Of a stretch of 59,238 nucleotides of DNA, positions 6,536 to 13,637 are shown piece after piece; positions within the stretch are counted from its first letter, which is position 1; each line of letters starts with the position of its first letter. The stretch is from a virus, in IMG/VR virus record IMGVR_UViG_3300016457_000426, positions 1-59,238 of that record; one strand, written 5' to 3'. The notes under the pieces were generated by a model. It made no database searches, was not told the origin of the DNA, and worked only from the letters and a program-made list of their open reading frames with translations. The position numbers and the translations under genes are program-made.

Positions 6536-7196
6536 TAATGGAGTATTTACGGAATTTAGAGCTAATCTAGCTTTAATAGAGGCAAAAAATGCTTTTTTAG
6601 TCTGGAAGAAAAGATTTACTCAGCTAGAAGAAGAAGTAAAGACCTTGGAAATAACAAATGAAGAAAGTTGTCAGAAGGCCGCTGAGTTACTGGCTACAAT
6701 AGCAAAATATGAAAAAAGAATTAACGAGGAATGCGAGAAAAGAATAGCCATCCCTAAAACTTTTATTAAAAAAGTAAAGGCCAGAGCAAATGAGGTTGTC
6801 AAACCTCTTACCAACTCAAAAAAAATAGTAAAGTTAAAGTTAAAAGACTACAAAACTCGTCTTGAATTGGAACGGCGTGAAATGGAAAAGAAGGCTGAAG
6901 AAGAAAGAAAACGGTTACAAAAGCAGTTGGACAAAGAAGCCAAAGAAAAAGGGATTAAACCAGTCAAGCTACCTGAGATTGCCATGCCTAAAGAAAAGTT
7001 GAAAGTAAGCACGGAAGATGGAACGGTTTATGAAAGAAAACATTGGACATTTAAAATAGTGGACTTTGAGAAAATACCAAGAGAATATTTAATGGTGGAT
7101 AGTAAAAAAGTTAATGCGGCCATCAGGGCAGGAATAAGAAATATTGAAGGACTTGAAATTTATCAAGAAGTAGAAATTGCAACAAGGAGGATTTGA
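6522..7196 (+). CDS. Coiled-coil protein linked to RecT, 224 aa
   Basis: Residues 20-150 form long Lys/Glu-rich helices with heptad character. The C-terminal part has TEDGTVYERKHWTFKIVDFEKIPREYLMVD followed by a helix and NIEGLEI. This plan (coiled coil, then W-x-F-x-I-x-D ... PREYL ... I-G-x) is the one I know from phage proteins encoded beside RecT/ERF recombinases, usually annotated only as coil-containing. It may load or regulate the recombinase. The start has AAAGGAGGTAAAA. It ends by sharing bases with the next gene's leader. Confidence 0.7.
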   Translation: MQQNSNGVFTEFRANLALIEAKNAFLVWKKRFTQLEEEVKTLEITNEESCQKAAELLATIAKYEKRINEECEKRIAIPKTFIKKVKARANEVVKPLTNSKKIVKLKLKDYKTRLELERREMEKKAEEERKRLQKQLDKEAKEKGIKPVKLPEIAMPKEKLKVSTEDGTVYERKHWTFKIVDFEKIPREYLMVDSKKVNAAIRAGIRNIEGLEIYQEVEIATRRI

Positions 7197-7197
7197 G

Positions 7198-7395
7198 ATG
7201 AAAACATTTTGTTATTTTGTGGTTATATTTTTTATCTTACTTAATAATATCGGGCTTGCAATAAAAGCAAAATTTGAAAAATTAAGTCCGCCTATTTTCT
7301 TTCTTTTTATGGTGCTAGCTTCAACTGTTCTTTTTTCGTGTATTGTTGTAGCAATAGATTTAACTTTTAAAATAATAAATTTATTAGGAGGGTAA
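7198..7395 (+). CDS. Small membrane protein with two TM helices, 65 aa
   Basis: The ATG at 7198 is chosen for its AAGGAGG site; the frame opens at 7177. Two hydrophobic helices (about residues 3-22 and 32-58) are separated by a short basic loop (KAKFEKLS), giving a hairpin topology. It lies between two recombination genes. A holin-like size is noted, but there is no lysis neighbour here, so the function stays open. Confidence 0.6.
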   Translation: MKTFCYFVVIFFILLNNIGLAIKAKFEKLSPPIFFLFMVLASTVLFSCIVVAIDLTFKIINLLGG

Positions 7396-7396
7396 A

Positions 7397-7612
7397 ATGA
7401 AAAGATGGATAAAGAAATATAAACCAGGACAAGAAATATGGGATATTGATACTTTAGTAAAATTATTAATTCTTCATGGAGAATGGGTTTATTATAAAGA
7501 CAGACCTAAACATCCTGAGTTTATCCTTCACATGCAATTAAAAACAGTAATTCAAGGATTAACAAATCAATGTTTTAAAAGGGCAATTAAATTAAAAGAA
7601 GGAGGTAAATAA
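7397..7612 (+). CDS. Hypothetical protein, 71 aa
   Basis: It starts after TAGGAGGGTAAA, two bases after the membrane-protein gene. The protein is basic, with a Trp/Tyr patch (HGEWVYYKDRPKHPEFILHMQ) and a helical end. It may be a small partner of RecT, whose gene begins one base after its stop. The family is not recognised. Confidence 0.65.
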   Translation: MKRWIKKYKPGQEIWDIDTLVKLLILHGEWVYYKDRPKHPEFILHMQLKTVIQGLTNQCFKRAIKLKEGGK

Positions 7613-7613
7613 A

Positions 7614-8864
7614 ATGAAAAAAAAACAATTAGAAGTAATCAAGGCCAAATTAGTTTCTCCTGAAACAAGTGAAAAGTTAAAAGTATTACCCAAGTGGATA
7701 AAAAAGGATGTTTTGATTGCCGCTTTCTGGAACGCCTTATTTAAGAACCCACAACTCCAACAATGCACACCTGAGAGCTTGCTTAATGCGCTATTGAAAT
7801 GTGCAGAGTGGGGACTACTACCTGGTGGAGATAATGTTTATCTGATACCCAGACGGAATAATAGAAAACAAGGTCATCCAATAGAGTGTAATGCTCAAAT
7901 TGGTTATCAGGGTCTTATTGAATTAGTAAACCGAGTGACAGGAGCAGAAGTGGAAGCTCATGTGGTATATGAAAATGATAAATTTGATTATCAATTAGGC
8001 ACTAATGCTTATGTGCATCATAAACCTGCACCAAAAGACCCAGGCAAACCTTATTTAGCTTATGCTGTATGGAGAAAAGACGATAGAGAAAGTTTTGATA
8101 TTATTAGAATGGAAGAAATTGAAAAACGGAGGAAAATGTCCCTAGCTTACCAAAAAGCTGAAAAGTTTGGAACCAAAGACAGCCCTTGGCATCTATGGCC
8201 TGAAGCTATGATGAGGAAAAGTGCTATATTGAAAATGTTAAAGATGAAGCCAAAGACGCCAGAACTTGAATTGGCAATTTCTGAAGAGGAAGAGGATTTT
8301 GGATTGCCTAGTGTTGAAGAAAAACCTAAAAAAGAAGAAACGATTTTTCAAGGTAAGGTAATTGATAAGGTAATTGAGGTGGAAGCTAAAGAAGAAAAAG
8401 AAAAAAAGGAAGAACCTAAACAAATTGAAAACCAAGCTCCTGAACCTAAAAGAGAATTAAGCTTTGATGATATGATTATTGAAAGAGGCTTAGATAAAGA
8501 AAAAGTAGAAGAATATGTGAAAAAGGTAGCAGAAAATGTTCATTTTTCAGTAACATATGTAAAAGAAAAAGCTAAACAAAAAATGGACAATTTTGTTAAA
8601 AAATTTAAGCAATGGGAAGCAAAAAACAAGCCTGCTACTTCTACTCCAAAACCTAAAAAAGCTAAACCAGAAAAGAAAGCTCAACCTGCACAGTGGTTAA
8701 TAGAACTTGAAGAGCAATTATCAAATTATGACCGTGAGCTAGTGAATGAAGTTTTGAAAGAAAAAGGCTATAACAATATTTATGATATTCCAAACGAAGA
8801 AATAGGAATGGAAATTTATTTCATTATTGATAGTAGAGTAAAGGAATTAGAAAAATTATTTTAA
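7614..8864 (+). CDS. recT: RecT-type single-strand annealing protein with long C-terminal extension, 416 aa
   Basis: Residues 1-225 match the RecT family: an N-terminal helical region, AEWGLLPGGDNVYLIPRRN, CNAQIGYQGLIELVNR, AYAVWRKDDRESFDIIRMEEIEKRR, DSPWHLWPEAMMRKSAILKMLK. RecT anneals complementary single strands and promotes strand invasion. The usual length is about 270 aa; here a Lys/Glu-rich linker (about 230-290), a helical segment, a basic linker and a C-terminal helical domain (about 355-416) are added. The extension may recruit SSB or replication proteins, but this is inference. It has a strong binding site, and a terminator-like hairpin follows at 8871. Confidence 0.92.
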   Translation: MKKKQLEVIKAKLVSPETSEKLKVLPKWIKKDVLIAAFWNALFKNPQLQQCTPESLLNALLKCAEWGLLPGGDNVYLIPRRNNRKQGHPIECNAQIGYQGLIELVNRVTGAEVEAHVVYENDKFDYQLGTNAYVHHKPAPKDPGKPYLAYAVWRKDDRESFDIIRMEEIEKRRKMSLAYQKAEKFGTKDSPWHLWPEAMMRKSAILKMLKMKPKTPELELAISEEEEDFGLPSVEEKPKKEETIFQGKVIDKVIEVEAKEEKEKKEEPKQIENQAPEPKRELSFDDMIIERGLDKEKVEEYVKKVAENVHFSVTYVKEKAKQKMDNFVKKFKQWEAKNKPATSTPKPKKAKPEKKAQPAQWLIELEEQLSNYDRELVNEVLKEKGYNNIYDIPNEEIGMEIYFIIDSRVKELEKLF

Positions 8865-8870
8865 ATAACA

Positions 8871-8940
8871 GCCTGCACGGGCAAACAGGTCCCACCTTTC
8901 CTCCTCCCTTTCTTGCCTGTTTGCTTGTGTGGGCAATTTT
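8871..8940 (+). terminator. Terminator hairpin with pyrimidine-rich loop after recT
   Basis: Arms 8871-8889 and 8916-8934 pair over 19 bp with a few G-U pairs and are followed by AATTTTT. The 26-base loop is almost all pyrimidine and contains CCTCCTCCC, complementary to a GGAGG ribosome binding site such as the TTGGAGGAATAA just downstream. It may therefore also hide the RBS of the gene at 8957. Confidence 0.7.
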
Positions 8941-8956
8941 TGATTTGGAGGAATAA

Positions 8957-9220
8957 ATGGATAAATTTAAAAAATGTATAGATGGCGTTTCAAAAGAAAA
9001 ATATCTAGAGAAGCACTATTGCTCAAATTTTTTAAAAATAAAATATACTATAAACCAATACGATGACGGACTGTGGCATGTTAAATGCTGGTATGTGAGC
9101 GAAAGTTATGGAGTAGGGAAAACTAAAACATTAGAAGAAGCGAAGGAAATCTATAAAAAACACCTAGAAAAAATATATAATAAAGTAAAAATAGAATTAA
9201 CTAAAATATTGACAAGTTAA
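8957..9220 (+). CDS. Hypothetical protein, 87 aa
   Basis: It follows TTTGGAGGAATAA. The product resembles a small double-stranded beta/alpha domain (IKYTINQYDDGLWHVKCWYVSESYG then a helix with EEAKEIYKKHLEKI). This is close to the double-strand-plus-helix plan of AP2-like or YcfA/HicB-type small domains, but no family is claimed. Its last codons overlap the promoter at 9209. Confidence 0.6.
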   Translation: MDKFKKCIDGVSKEKYLEKHYCSNFLKIKYTINQYDDGLWHVKCWYVSESYGVGKTKTLEEAKEIYKKHLEKIYNKVKIELTKILTS

Positions 9221-9237
9221 AAATTATTTGGTAAGAA
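9209..9237 (+). promoter_or_regulatory. Sigma70-type promoter of the replication initiator
   Basis: TTGACA at 9209-9214 and TAAGAA at 9232-9237 are separated by 17 bp. The sequence resembles the divergent-region promoter at 58636-58664 (TTGACA, 17 bp ending in TTGG, then TAAGAT). Transcription would start near 9244 and enter the structured leader at once. Confidence 0.75.
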
Positions 9238-9246
9238 AGAACCAAG

Positions 9247-9350
9247 ATGAGCGGAGGATATCTTGAAACAAAACCCGCACAGACAGACAAGATTATCTTT
9301 TGGCCTCCGCTCATGTCAAAAAAGTCTTGTCTTGTCTGTGTGGGTTTTTT
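9247..9350 (+). promoter_or_regulatory. Structured leader with interleaved stems (pseudoknot or attenuator)
   Basis: Arm A (9247-9257) pairs perfectly with A' (9304-9314) over 11 bp. Arm B (9271-9292) pairs with B' (9325-9347) over about 22 bp, with one bulge and one G-U, and runs into six T. The order is A-B-A'-B', so the two stems either form a pseudoknot or exclude each other. B-B' with its T-tract is an intrinsic terminator ending about 20 bases before the start of the initiator gene. The arrangement fits transcription attenuation or a small terminated RNA of about 105 nt. Confidence 0.75.
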
Positions 9351-9371
9351 GTTTTGGGAAGGAGGAGTTAA

Positions 9372-10529
9372 ATGAGAAATGAATTAAATGAACAATGTAA
9401 AAAACTAATTGGCGTTGAACTTCCTGGTAATACTGTTCCCTTAAGTTGGTATAGATATATAAAAACTCAAAACGGAACAGTGAATCATGTAGCTATAACA
9501 TTATTGGCGGACATTGTTTTTTGGTATAGGCCAGTTGAAGAAAGAAATCCAGAAACAGGCGAAGCAATTGGTTATAGACAAAAGTTTAAGGCTGATAAAT
9601 TACAAAAGAATTACCAGTCTTATGTGGATTTATTTGGTTTTACAAAAATACAGGTTAAAAGAGCTTTTGATGATTTGATAAGATTAAAACTTGTTAAAAG
9701 AGAATTTAAAACGATAGAAACTAACGAAGGTTTAAAACTTTCAAATGTTATGTTTATAGAACCAATTATTGACAATGTCCTTAAAATTACATACGACCAA
9801 CGCAAATCTAAAAAAACCCCCTCTTTATCTCAAGATAACCACCTTTCTACTTCAAAATCACTACCTCCTAACCCCGAAGTAAATACCTCTTTACTTCAAA
9901 GTAACCACCCCCCTACTTCAAAGTTACCATCTCCTTCTCCTGAAGTTAAGACAAATACAGAAAATACTACAGAGATTACTACAAAGAATACTACAGAAAA
10001 AAATAATTCTTTAAATAACTCTTTTATTAAAAATAAAAAAGAAAATATAAATAATAATCTATATAGCTCTAAACACTCAAATAAGAGAAGTGAATTCATC
10101 AGTGGAAAAGAAAAATCAAATTCACCTATTCCTAAAAATAACTCATATAGCTATAAACCACCAGATAACTTATCACCAGAAAATATTAAAAAGCAAAGAA
10201 TTCTATTTGAAAAATTTTGGTTAAATTATCCAAGGAAAGTAAACAAAGTAGGAGCTTTAGCAGAGTGGCTTAAAATAAATCCCGATGATAATTTATTCAA
10301 TAAAATAATGGAAGGTTTAGAGAATTATTTAAAATATGAATGGCCTAATATGGAACTAGAATATATAATATATCCCAGCACTTTCCTTGCTCAGAAACGG
10401 TGGAAGGACAAGCCAGGAGTGCAATATCCCAGACCTAAAAAGGTTTGGGCAACTGGTGAAGAAGAAAAAGACGGTCTATATGATAGCCATATTAAGCCTG
10501 TTATTTCAGGTGTTTTAAAGGATGTATAG
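9372..10529 (+). CDS. Replication initiator / replisome organiser, 385 aa
   Basis: Residues 20-130 look like a winged-helix domain (ITLLADIVFWYRP..., FTKIQVKRAFDDLIRLKLVKREF), as in phage replication initiators. A low-complexity Ser/Thr/Pro/Asn linker covers about 150-270. The C-terminal 100 residues contain FEKFWLNYPRKVNKVGALAEW and YPSTFLAQKRWKDKP, the signature of the O-like/helicase-loader tail found in many siphophage and podophage initiators. It probably binds the origin and brings in the helicase. The linker region of the gene contains six 22-bp iterons and a very AT-rich stretch, as in lambda O, so the origin probably lies inside this gene. It is driven by the promoter at 9209 through an attenuator-like leader. 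Confidence 0.8.
   Translation: MRNELNEQCKKLIGVELPGNTVPLSWYRYIKTQNGTVNHVAITLLADIVFWYRPVEERNPETGEAIGYRQKFKADKLQKNYQSYVDLFGFTKIQVKRAFDDLIRLKLVKREFKTIETNEGLKLSNVMFIEPIIDNVLKITYDQRKSKKTPSLSQDNHLSTSKSLPPNPEVNTSLLQSNHPPTSKLPSPSPEVKTNTENTTEITTKNTTEKNNSLNNSFIKNKKENINNNLYSSKHSNKRSEFISGKEKSNSPIPKNNSYSYKPPDNLSPENIKKQRILFEKFWLNYPRKVNKVGALAEWLKINPDDNLFNKIMEGLENYLKYEWPNMELEYIIYPSTFLAQKRWKDKPGVQYPRPKKVWATGEEEKDGLYDSHIKPVISGVLKDV
9825..9956 (+). repeat. Six 22-bp iterons, candidate replication origin
   Basis: Units begin at 9825, 9847, 9869, 9891, 9913 and 9935, exactly 22 bp apart. Each starts with a 14-bp partly palindromic core; two are perfect (TTATCT-CA-AGATAA at 9825 and TTACTT-CA-AAGTAA at 9891), followed by ACC/ACCTCC-like bases. 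Units 1-3 and 4-6 also form a 66-bp duplication that repeats 22 residues in the protein. A very AT-rich stretch (about 9990-10160) follows and could be the unwinding element. Confidence 0.8.
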
Positions 10530-10540
10530 GAGGTAAAGAA

Positions 10541-10951
10541 ATGGACTATAAAATAGCTTTTGAACTTGCTTTAGAATGGCTTCGCGCTGCAGGAGTTTAT
10601 GAGGAAGTTGTAAATAAGGCTAGGTATGATAAAGCCATGAAAAATAAAAATTATGCTCTGGAGTATATTCAAGCTTTAAAGCTTCTCAGAAAGGCTTATT
10701 TAGATTTGCGTAGAGAAAAAACCATGAAAAAAATCGAGAAAGAGATAGTAAAAATAATATTTTTTAAAGAACCTTGCAACCTCCAAAAAGAAATAAAAAA
10801 AATAGAAAAGCTTACTAAACTTTTTAAGTTTTATGCTCATTCTTTAATGTCTGAAAAGGAACTTCAACCTGAATGTCATCTAGTTATAAATAATGATGAA
10901 GACTATTGTTATGAAGAAATATTAAATGAAATAGACAAGGAGGATAACTAA
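10541..10951 (+). CDS. Hypothetical helical protein, 136 aa
   Basis: It follows the initiator gene after a TAGGAGGTAAAGAA site. The protein is almost wholly helical with a Lys-rich central part and an acidic C-terminus (NNDEDYCYEEILNEIDKEDN). Its place behind the initiator suggests a helicase-loading or replication accessory role, but no family is recognised. It overlaps the next gene by one base (TAATG). Confidence 0.65.
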   Translation: MDYKIAFELALEWLRAAGVYEEVVNKARYDKAMKNKNYALEYIQALKLLRKAYLDLRREKTMKKIEKEIVKIIFFKEPCNLQKEIKKIEKLTKLFKFYAHSLMSEKELQPECHLVINNDEDYCYEEILNEIDKEDN

Positions 10952-11364
10952 TGCACTGGGCAGAAAAAGAAGTTGCCTCAGTAGAGCTTTGTAAAAGGTT
11001 AAAAGAGTTGGGATTTCCGCAAACACCCGACGGGTATTATTGGGTAAAATATGCTCCTGATATAAAATATAAATTGTATTTTCGAACCAAAAAAGATTTT
11101 TTTTATTTCCATAATGGGCAACTTTGGACTATCCTTGCAGACCCAATAGAAGTAATTAAAGCATATACCTACCGAGAATTAAGTGAATGGTTGCCTCCGT
11201 ATTGGAGGAGCTGGCATCCAGAATTCCCTTGTCCTATAGCTGTGGCATTAGAAAATTTTATTAAAAGAGAATATACGTCAACAAGTAACGAAATTGATAC
11301 TCGTGCTAAGTTGTTGATATTTCTAAGAGAAAATGGATATATAACTTTTAATCAGGGAGGATAA
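10951..11364 (+). CDS. Hypothetical protein, 137 aa (tandem paralogue of 11368)
   Basis: The start and end match the next gene's product: xWxEKEVASxELxKxLKELxFPQT at the N-terminus, SEWLP in the middle and RAKxxIxLRENGYITFNQG at the C-terminus. Together with 11368 it is a recent tandem duplication with a diverged core. Relatives are common in phage and bacterial genomes without a known function. The start has AAGGAGGATAACTA. Confidence 0.7.
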   Translation: MHWAEKEVASVELCKRLKELGFPQTPDGYYWVKYAPDIKYKLYFRTKKDFFYFHNGQLWTILADPIEVIKAYTYRELSEWLPPYWRSWHPEFPCPIAVALENFIKREYTSTSNEIDTRAKLLIFLRENGYITFNQGG

Positions 11365-11367
11365 CTA

Positions 11368-11829
11368 ATGATTTGGGAGGAAAAAGAAGTTGCAAGTTTG
11401 GAATTAAGCAAAAAATTAAAGGAGTTAAAGTTTCCACAAACGCTTGAAGAGGGGTGGCATTGGGTGAAAACCAAACTCCCTGCTGGGTGGTTATTAGTAT
11501 TAGAAGGACAATTATATTCAGTGGAAGGCAGTTATATTGTAATAACAGACGATTTAATAGAAGAAATTGTTAAAGCACCTACTAACTCAGAATTAGGTGA
11601 GTGGTTGCCATTTTATTTACCAGAATTAGGATTTTTAAGAATAGAAAAAAATGAAGATGGTTTCCATTATTACTATGATGGAATAACCTTTACTCTTAAA
11701 AAACATTGTTATTTTATAGAAAAAATTGAAGCCAATGCACGAGCTAAAACAGTAATTTGGTTAAGAGAAAACGGATACATAACTTTCAACCAAGGAGACA
11801 AAGATGCCCAACCCAGACAGCCGGCTTGA
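11368..11829 (+). CDS. Hypothetical protein, 153 aa (tandem paralogue of 10951)
   Basis: See the gene at 10951: both share the conserved ends EKEVAS...LKEL..PQT and LRENGYITFNQG and the same binding site (GGGAGGATAACTA). The core is longer here and rich in beta strands (GWLLVLEGQLYSVEGSYIVITDDLI). Its last 26 bases overlap the next gene in another frame, so the C-terminal residues after NQG may be an extension formed by read-on. Confidence 0.7.
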   Translation: MIWEEKEVASLELSKKLKELKFPQTLEEGWHWVKTKLPAGWLLVLEGQLYSVEGSYIVITDDLIEEIVKAPTNSELGEWLPFYLPELGFLRIEKNEDGFHYYYDGITFTLKKHCYFIEKIEANARAKTVIWLRENGYITFNQGDKDAQPRQPA

Positions 11830-12349
11830 AATTTTTAAGGATATTGCCAAGAACTACGATATAGTAGTTCATGAAAAAGAGATGATAAGGTTGATTACTA
11901 TCAGCGATGATTATACCGATTTGGAATTTATTGAAGCAGTGGAAAACTTTTGTAAATTGGTAGCCAAAAAAAATTGTTTTGCAACTTTCTGTCTTTTTCT
12001 ATATGATAAATTAAAAAAGGGAATACTTTCTTCACAACAAGTCATAAATAAAATTCGAATCAAATACCACCACGAACATCCAGAAGAACCTCAACCAGAC
12101 CCTTATGATAGATTTAAAGTAAAAGATTGCAAACTACCTAACCCTAATGATATGGAATATAATGCACTGTTACGAGTAATGAATGCCTATAATTATAATA
12201 GGCCTCATACAATCAGTTCTTCTGACAGTGAAATAGCAACGAAATGGTGGAAACAGTTAAGAAAGGCCAATTACTTTATTACAGGCATTAAGACAACACA
12301 AGAAGGGAAAAAAATTATACTTAAAAAAATTAGACCCTTGACAAAATAA
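11804..12349 (+). CDS. Hypothetical protein, 181 aa
   Basis: It starts at an ATG after CAAGGAGACAAAG inside the end of the previous gene. The N-terminal half is helical with an alpha-beta pattern; the second half has a Pro-rich spacer (HPEEPQPDPYDR) followed by a basic C-terminal domain. No family is recognised. The consensus promoter at 12338 overlaps its last codons, so the next gene is a separate unit. Confidence 0.65.
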   Translation: MPNPDSRLEIFKDIAKNYDIVVHEKEMIRLITISDDYTDLEFIEAVENFCKLVAKKNCFATFCLFLYDKLKKGILSSQQVINKIRIKYHHEHPEEPQPDPYDRFKVKDCKLPNPNDMEYNALLRVMNAYNYNRPHTISSSDSEIATKWWKQLRKANYFITGIKTTQEGKKIILKKIRPLTK

Positions 12350-12366
12350 ATTACTTGTTTTATTAT
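12338..12366 (+). promoter_or_regulatory. Sigma70-type promoter
   Basis: TTGACA at 12338-12343, a 17-bp spacer and TATTAT at 12361-12366. It overlaps the end of the previous gene and would start transcription about 15 bases before the ATG at 12386. Confidence 0.75.
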
Positions 12367-12385
12367 AAACAACATGGAGGAGATA

Positions 12386-12820
12386 ATGGCATTTAAAAAA
12401 GTTGGAGTAATTTTAGGCACTGAAGGTCCTTTTAGAAACATTATTCAAATTACATTTGACCAGCCTTTGGATCTTTTGAATTTAAAAAGTTTACATCAAT
12501 TATATCCTCAAGATTGGATTATAATTTATACTCATCCATTCGGAAAAACTCTTGAATTTGATAATCAGAATAATAACTTTTATAAAACAATTGAAGAAGA
12601 GCTTGCACCTTTCCATTTGTTTTTTGTTGTCTATGAACCAAAGCTTGGAGATTTTGTTTTCAAATATGAAGGTTCTTTGTTTGTTGGTGAATATGATGTC
12701 TTTGGGAACTATTTAAAGAATGTAATTTTACCTCATCCCAAATTTCAGGAAATACTTTGTAAAGGATTGAAGGTTTGCTTCCATTTAAATTTTTTAGTGA
12801 ATTGGAGGATAAAAGAATAA
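12386..12820 (+). CDS. Hypothetical protein, 144 aa
   Basis: The ATG at 12386 is used because ATGGAGGAGATA serves as its binding site; an in-frame ATG lies at 12374. The product looks like a compact alpha-beta domain (KKVGVILGTEGPF...IIQITFDQPLDLL, WIIIYTHPFGKTLEF). No family is recognised. It is the first gene behind the promoter at 12338 and is followed by the 86-bp dyad element. Confidence 0.6.
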   Translation: MAFKKVGVILGTEGPFRNIIQITFDQPLDLLNLKSLHQLYPQDWIIIYTHPFGKTLEFDNQNNNFYKTIEEELAPFHLFFVVYEPKLGDFVFKYEGSLFVGEYDVFGNYLKNVILPHPKFQEILCKGLKVCFHLNFLVNWRIKE

Positions 12821-12866
12821 TTAAAAATTGGATATGTGATGGATAGTTTATTTGCTCTCAGACGCA

Positions 12867-12952
12867 CATATTTCAACGCTGAGCTAATTTTGGCATCAAA
12901 GACATATAAAAGCATGTCTTAGCCATTAACCCTTGCTCAGAAACGAAATATG
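12867..12952. repeat. 86-bp dyad element, copy A
   Basis: Three pairs of arms share one exact centre (12909.5): CATATTTC/GAAATATG (12867, 12945), CTGAGC/GCTCAG (12879, 12935) and AAGACAT/ATGTCTT (12899, 12914). The same 86-bp plan occurs at 58493-58578, with the same offsets (0, 12 and 32) and an identical 14-bp core at offsets 30-43. It is non-coding and ends a few bases before the binding site of the gene at 12964. It could be a protein-binding site, an origin or packaging element, or an RNA hairpin. Confidence 0.8.
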
Positions 12953-12963
12953 AAGGAGTTTTA

Positions 12964-13119
12964 ATGGAAATTTTTATAGAAGTATATAAAGGCTATAAAA
13001 TCTTTTTAAAAAATAAAAAATATACAGCTACAAAGAATGAGACGGTATCTATTTCTGCAGATACATTAAATGATATTAAAAGAATTATTGATGAGATTGA
13101 AAAAGATGAAACAGAATAA
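12964..13119 (+). CDS. Small hypothetical protein, 51 aa
   Basis: AATATGAAGGAGTTTTA precedes the ATG. The product has two or three short beta strands (EIFIEVYKGYKIFLKNKKYTA) and an acidic C-terminal helix. It resembles small phage alpha-beta units, but no family is claimed. Its binding site lies next to the right arm of the dyad element. Confidence 0.55.
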   Translation: MEIFIEVYKGYKIFLKNKKYTATKNETVSISADTLNDIKRIIDEIEKDETE

Positions 13120-13193
13120 TATATTATATTTATTATTTATTATTACCTCCCCCTCATACATTTTGAGCAAAATTTTAAAAGGTGCTTTTAAGA

Positions 13194-13328
13194 ATGATAT
13201 ATTGGACATTTAGCACGAGTGGTGAAATTCAAAGTTTGAATAACGAGGTAAAATTGGTTAAGTTTTTAATGGATTATAGAGAGGTTAGCAAATTCAAACT
13301 TTTTCACGTAATTAAATTATTTTATTGA
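13194..13328 (+). CDS. Possible small protein, 44 aa
   Basis: An ATG with AAAAGGTG nine bases upstream opens 44 codons ending one base before the start of the gene at 13330, which lacks a binding site of its own and would depend on coupling. The product is basic and helical at its C-terminus (VSKFKLFHVIKLFY). A perfect 15-bp palindrome lies inside it, so this stretch may also be an operator. Confidence 0.4.
   Translation: MIYWTFSTSGEIQSLNNEVKLVKFLMDYREVSKFKLFHVIKLFY
13227..13241. promoter_or_regulatory. 15-bp palindrome, candidate operator
   Basis: ATTCAAA-G-TTTGAAT is a perfect palindrome. A related half (AATTCAAAC) lies at about 13291 and a TTTCAAGTT/AACTTGAAA pair at 13851-13876. All lie within 1 kb upstream of the ribbon-helix-helix gene at 14170. 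Confidence 0.45.
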
Positions 13329-13329
13329 A

Positions 13330-13617
13330 ATGACACGGCAAATTATCGGCATTAAATACATCAAGAGAACATCTGATAGTTGCCCCAGCCAATGGGAAGT
13401 GAAATTGATGGACGGCAGGATGGTCTATGTAAGATATAGATGGGGAGTATTGAGTATCAAAGTATCTCCAAAGAAAACTGATGATATTATGGACGCCGTA
13501 AACGGTAGAGAAATCCTCGGGGGACAATTAGGGGCAGGATTTAATGGCTTTTTAGATGGTAATACCATGAGGCAGTATTTAAGAGTAGCTTTAGAAACAC
13601 TAGCAAATGAAATGTAA
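13330..13617 (+). CDS. Hypothetical protein, 95 aa
   Basis: It begins at an ATG without a clear binding site, two bases after the 13194 frame ends. The sequence has beta-type strands (SQWEVKLMDGRMVYVRYRWGVLSIKVS) followed by helices and GGQLGAGFNGFLDGNTM. Similar YVRYRWGxLSI proteins occur in other phages and mobile elements without a known role. It is soluble, with no metal-binding motif. Confidence 0.65.
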   Translation: MTRQIIGIKYIKRTSDSCPSQWEVKLMDGRMVYVRYRWGVLSIKVSPKKTDDIMDAVNGREILGGQLGAGFNGFLDGNTMRQYLRVALETLANEM

Positions 13618-13637
13618 ATAGTATAGGGAAATTTAAA

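Noticed and set aside
9825-9956. 22-bp tandem array considered as a CRISPR array
   Set aside because: Units adjoin without unique spacers, the array lies inside a coding gene and no cas genes are near; iterons explain it better.
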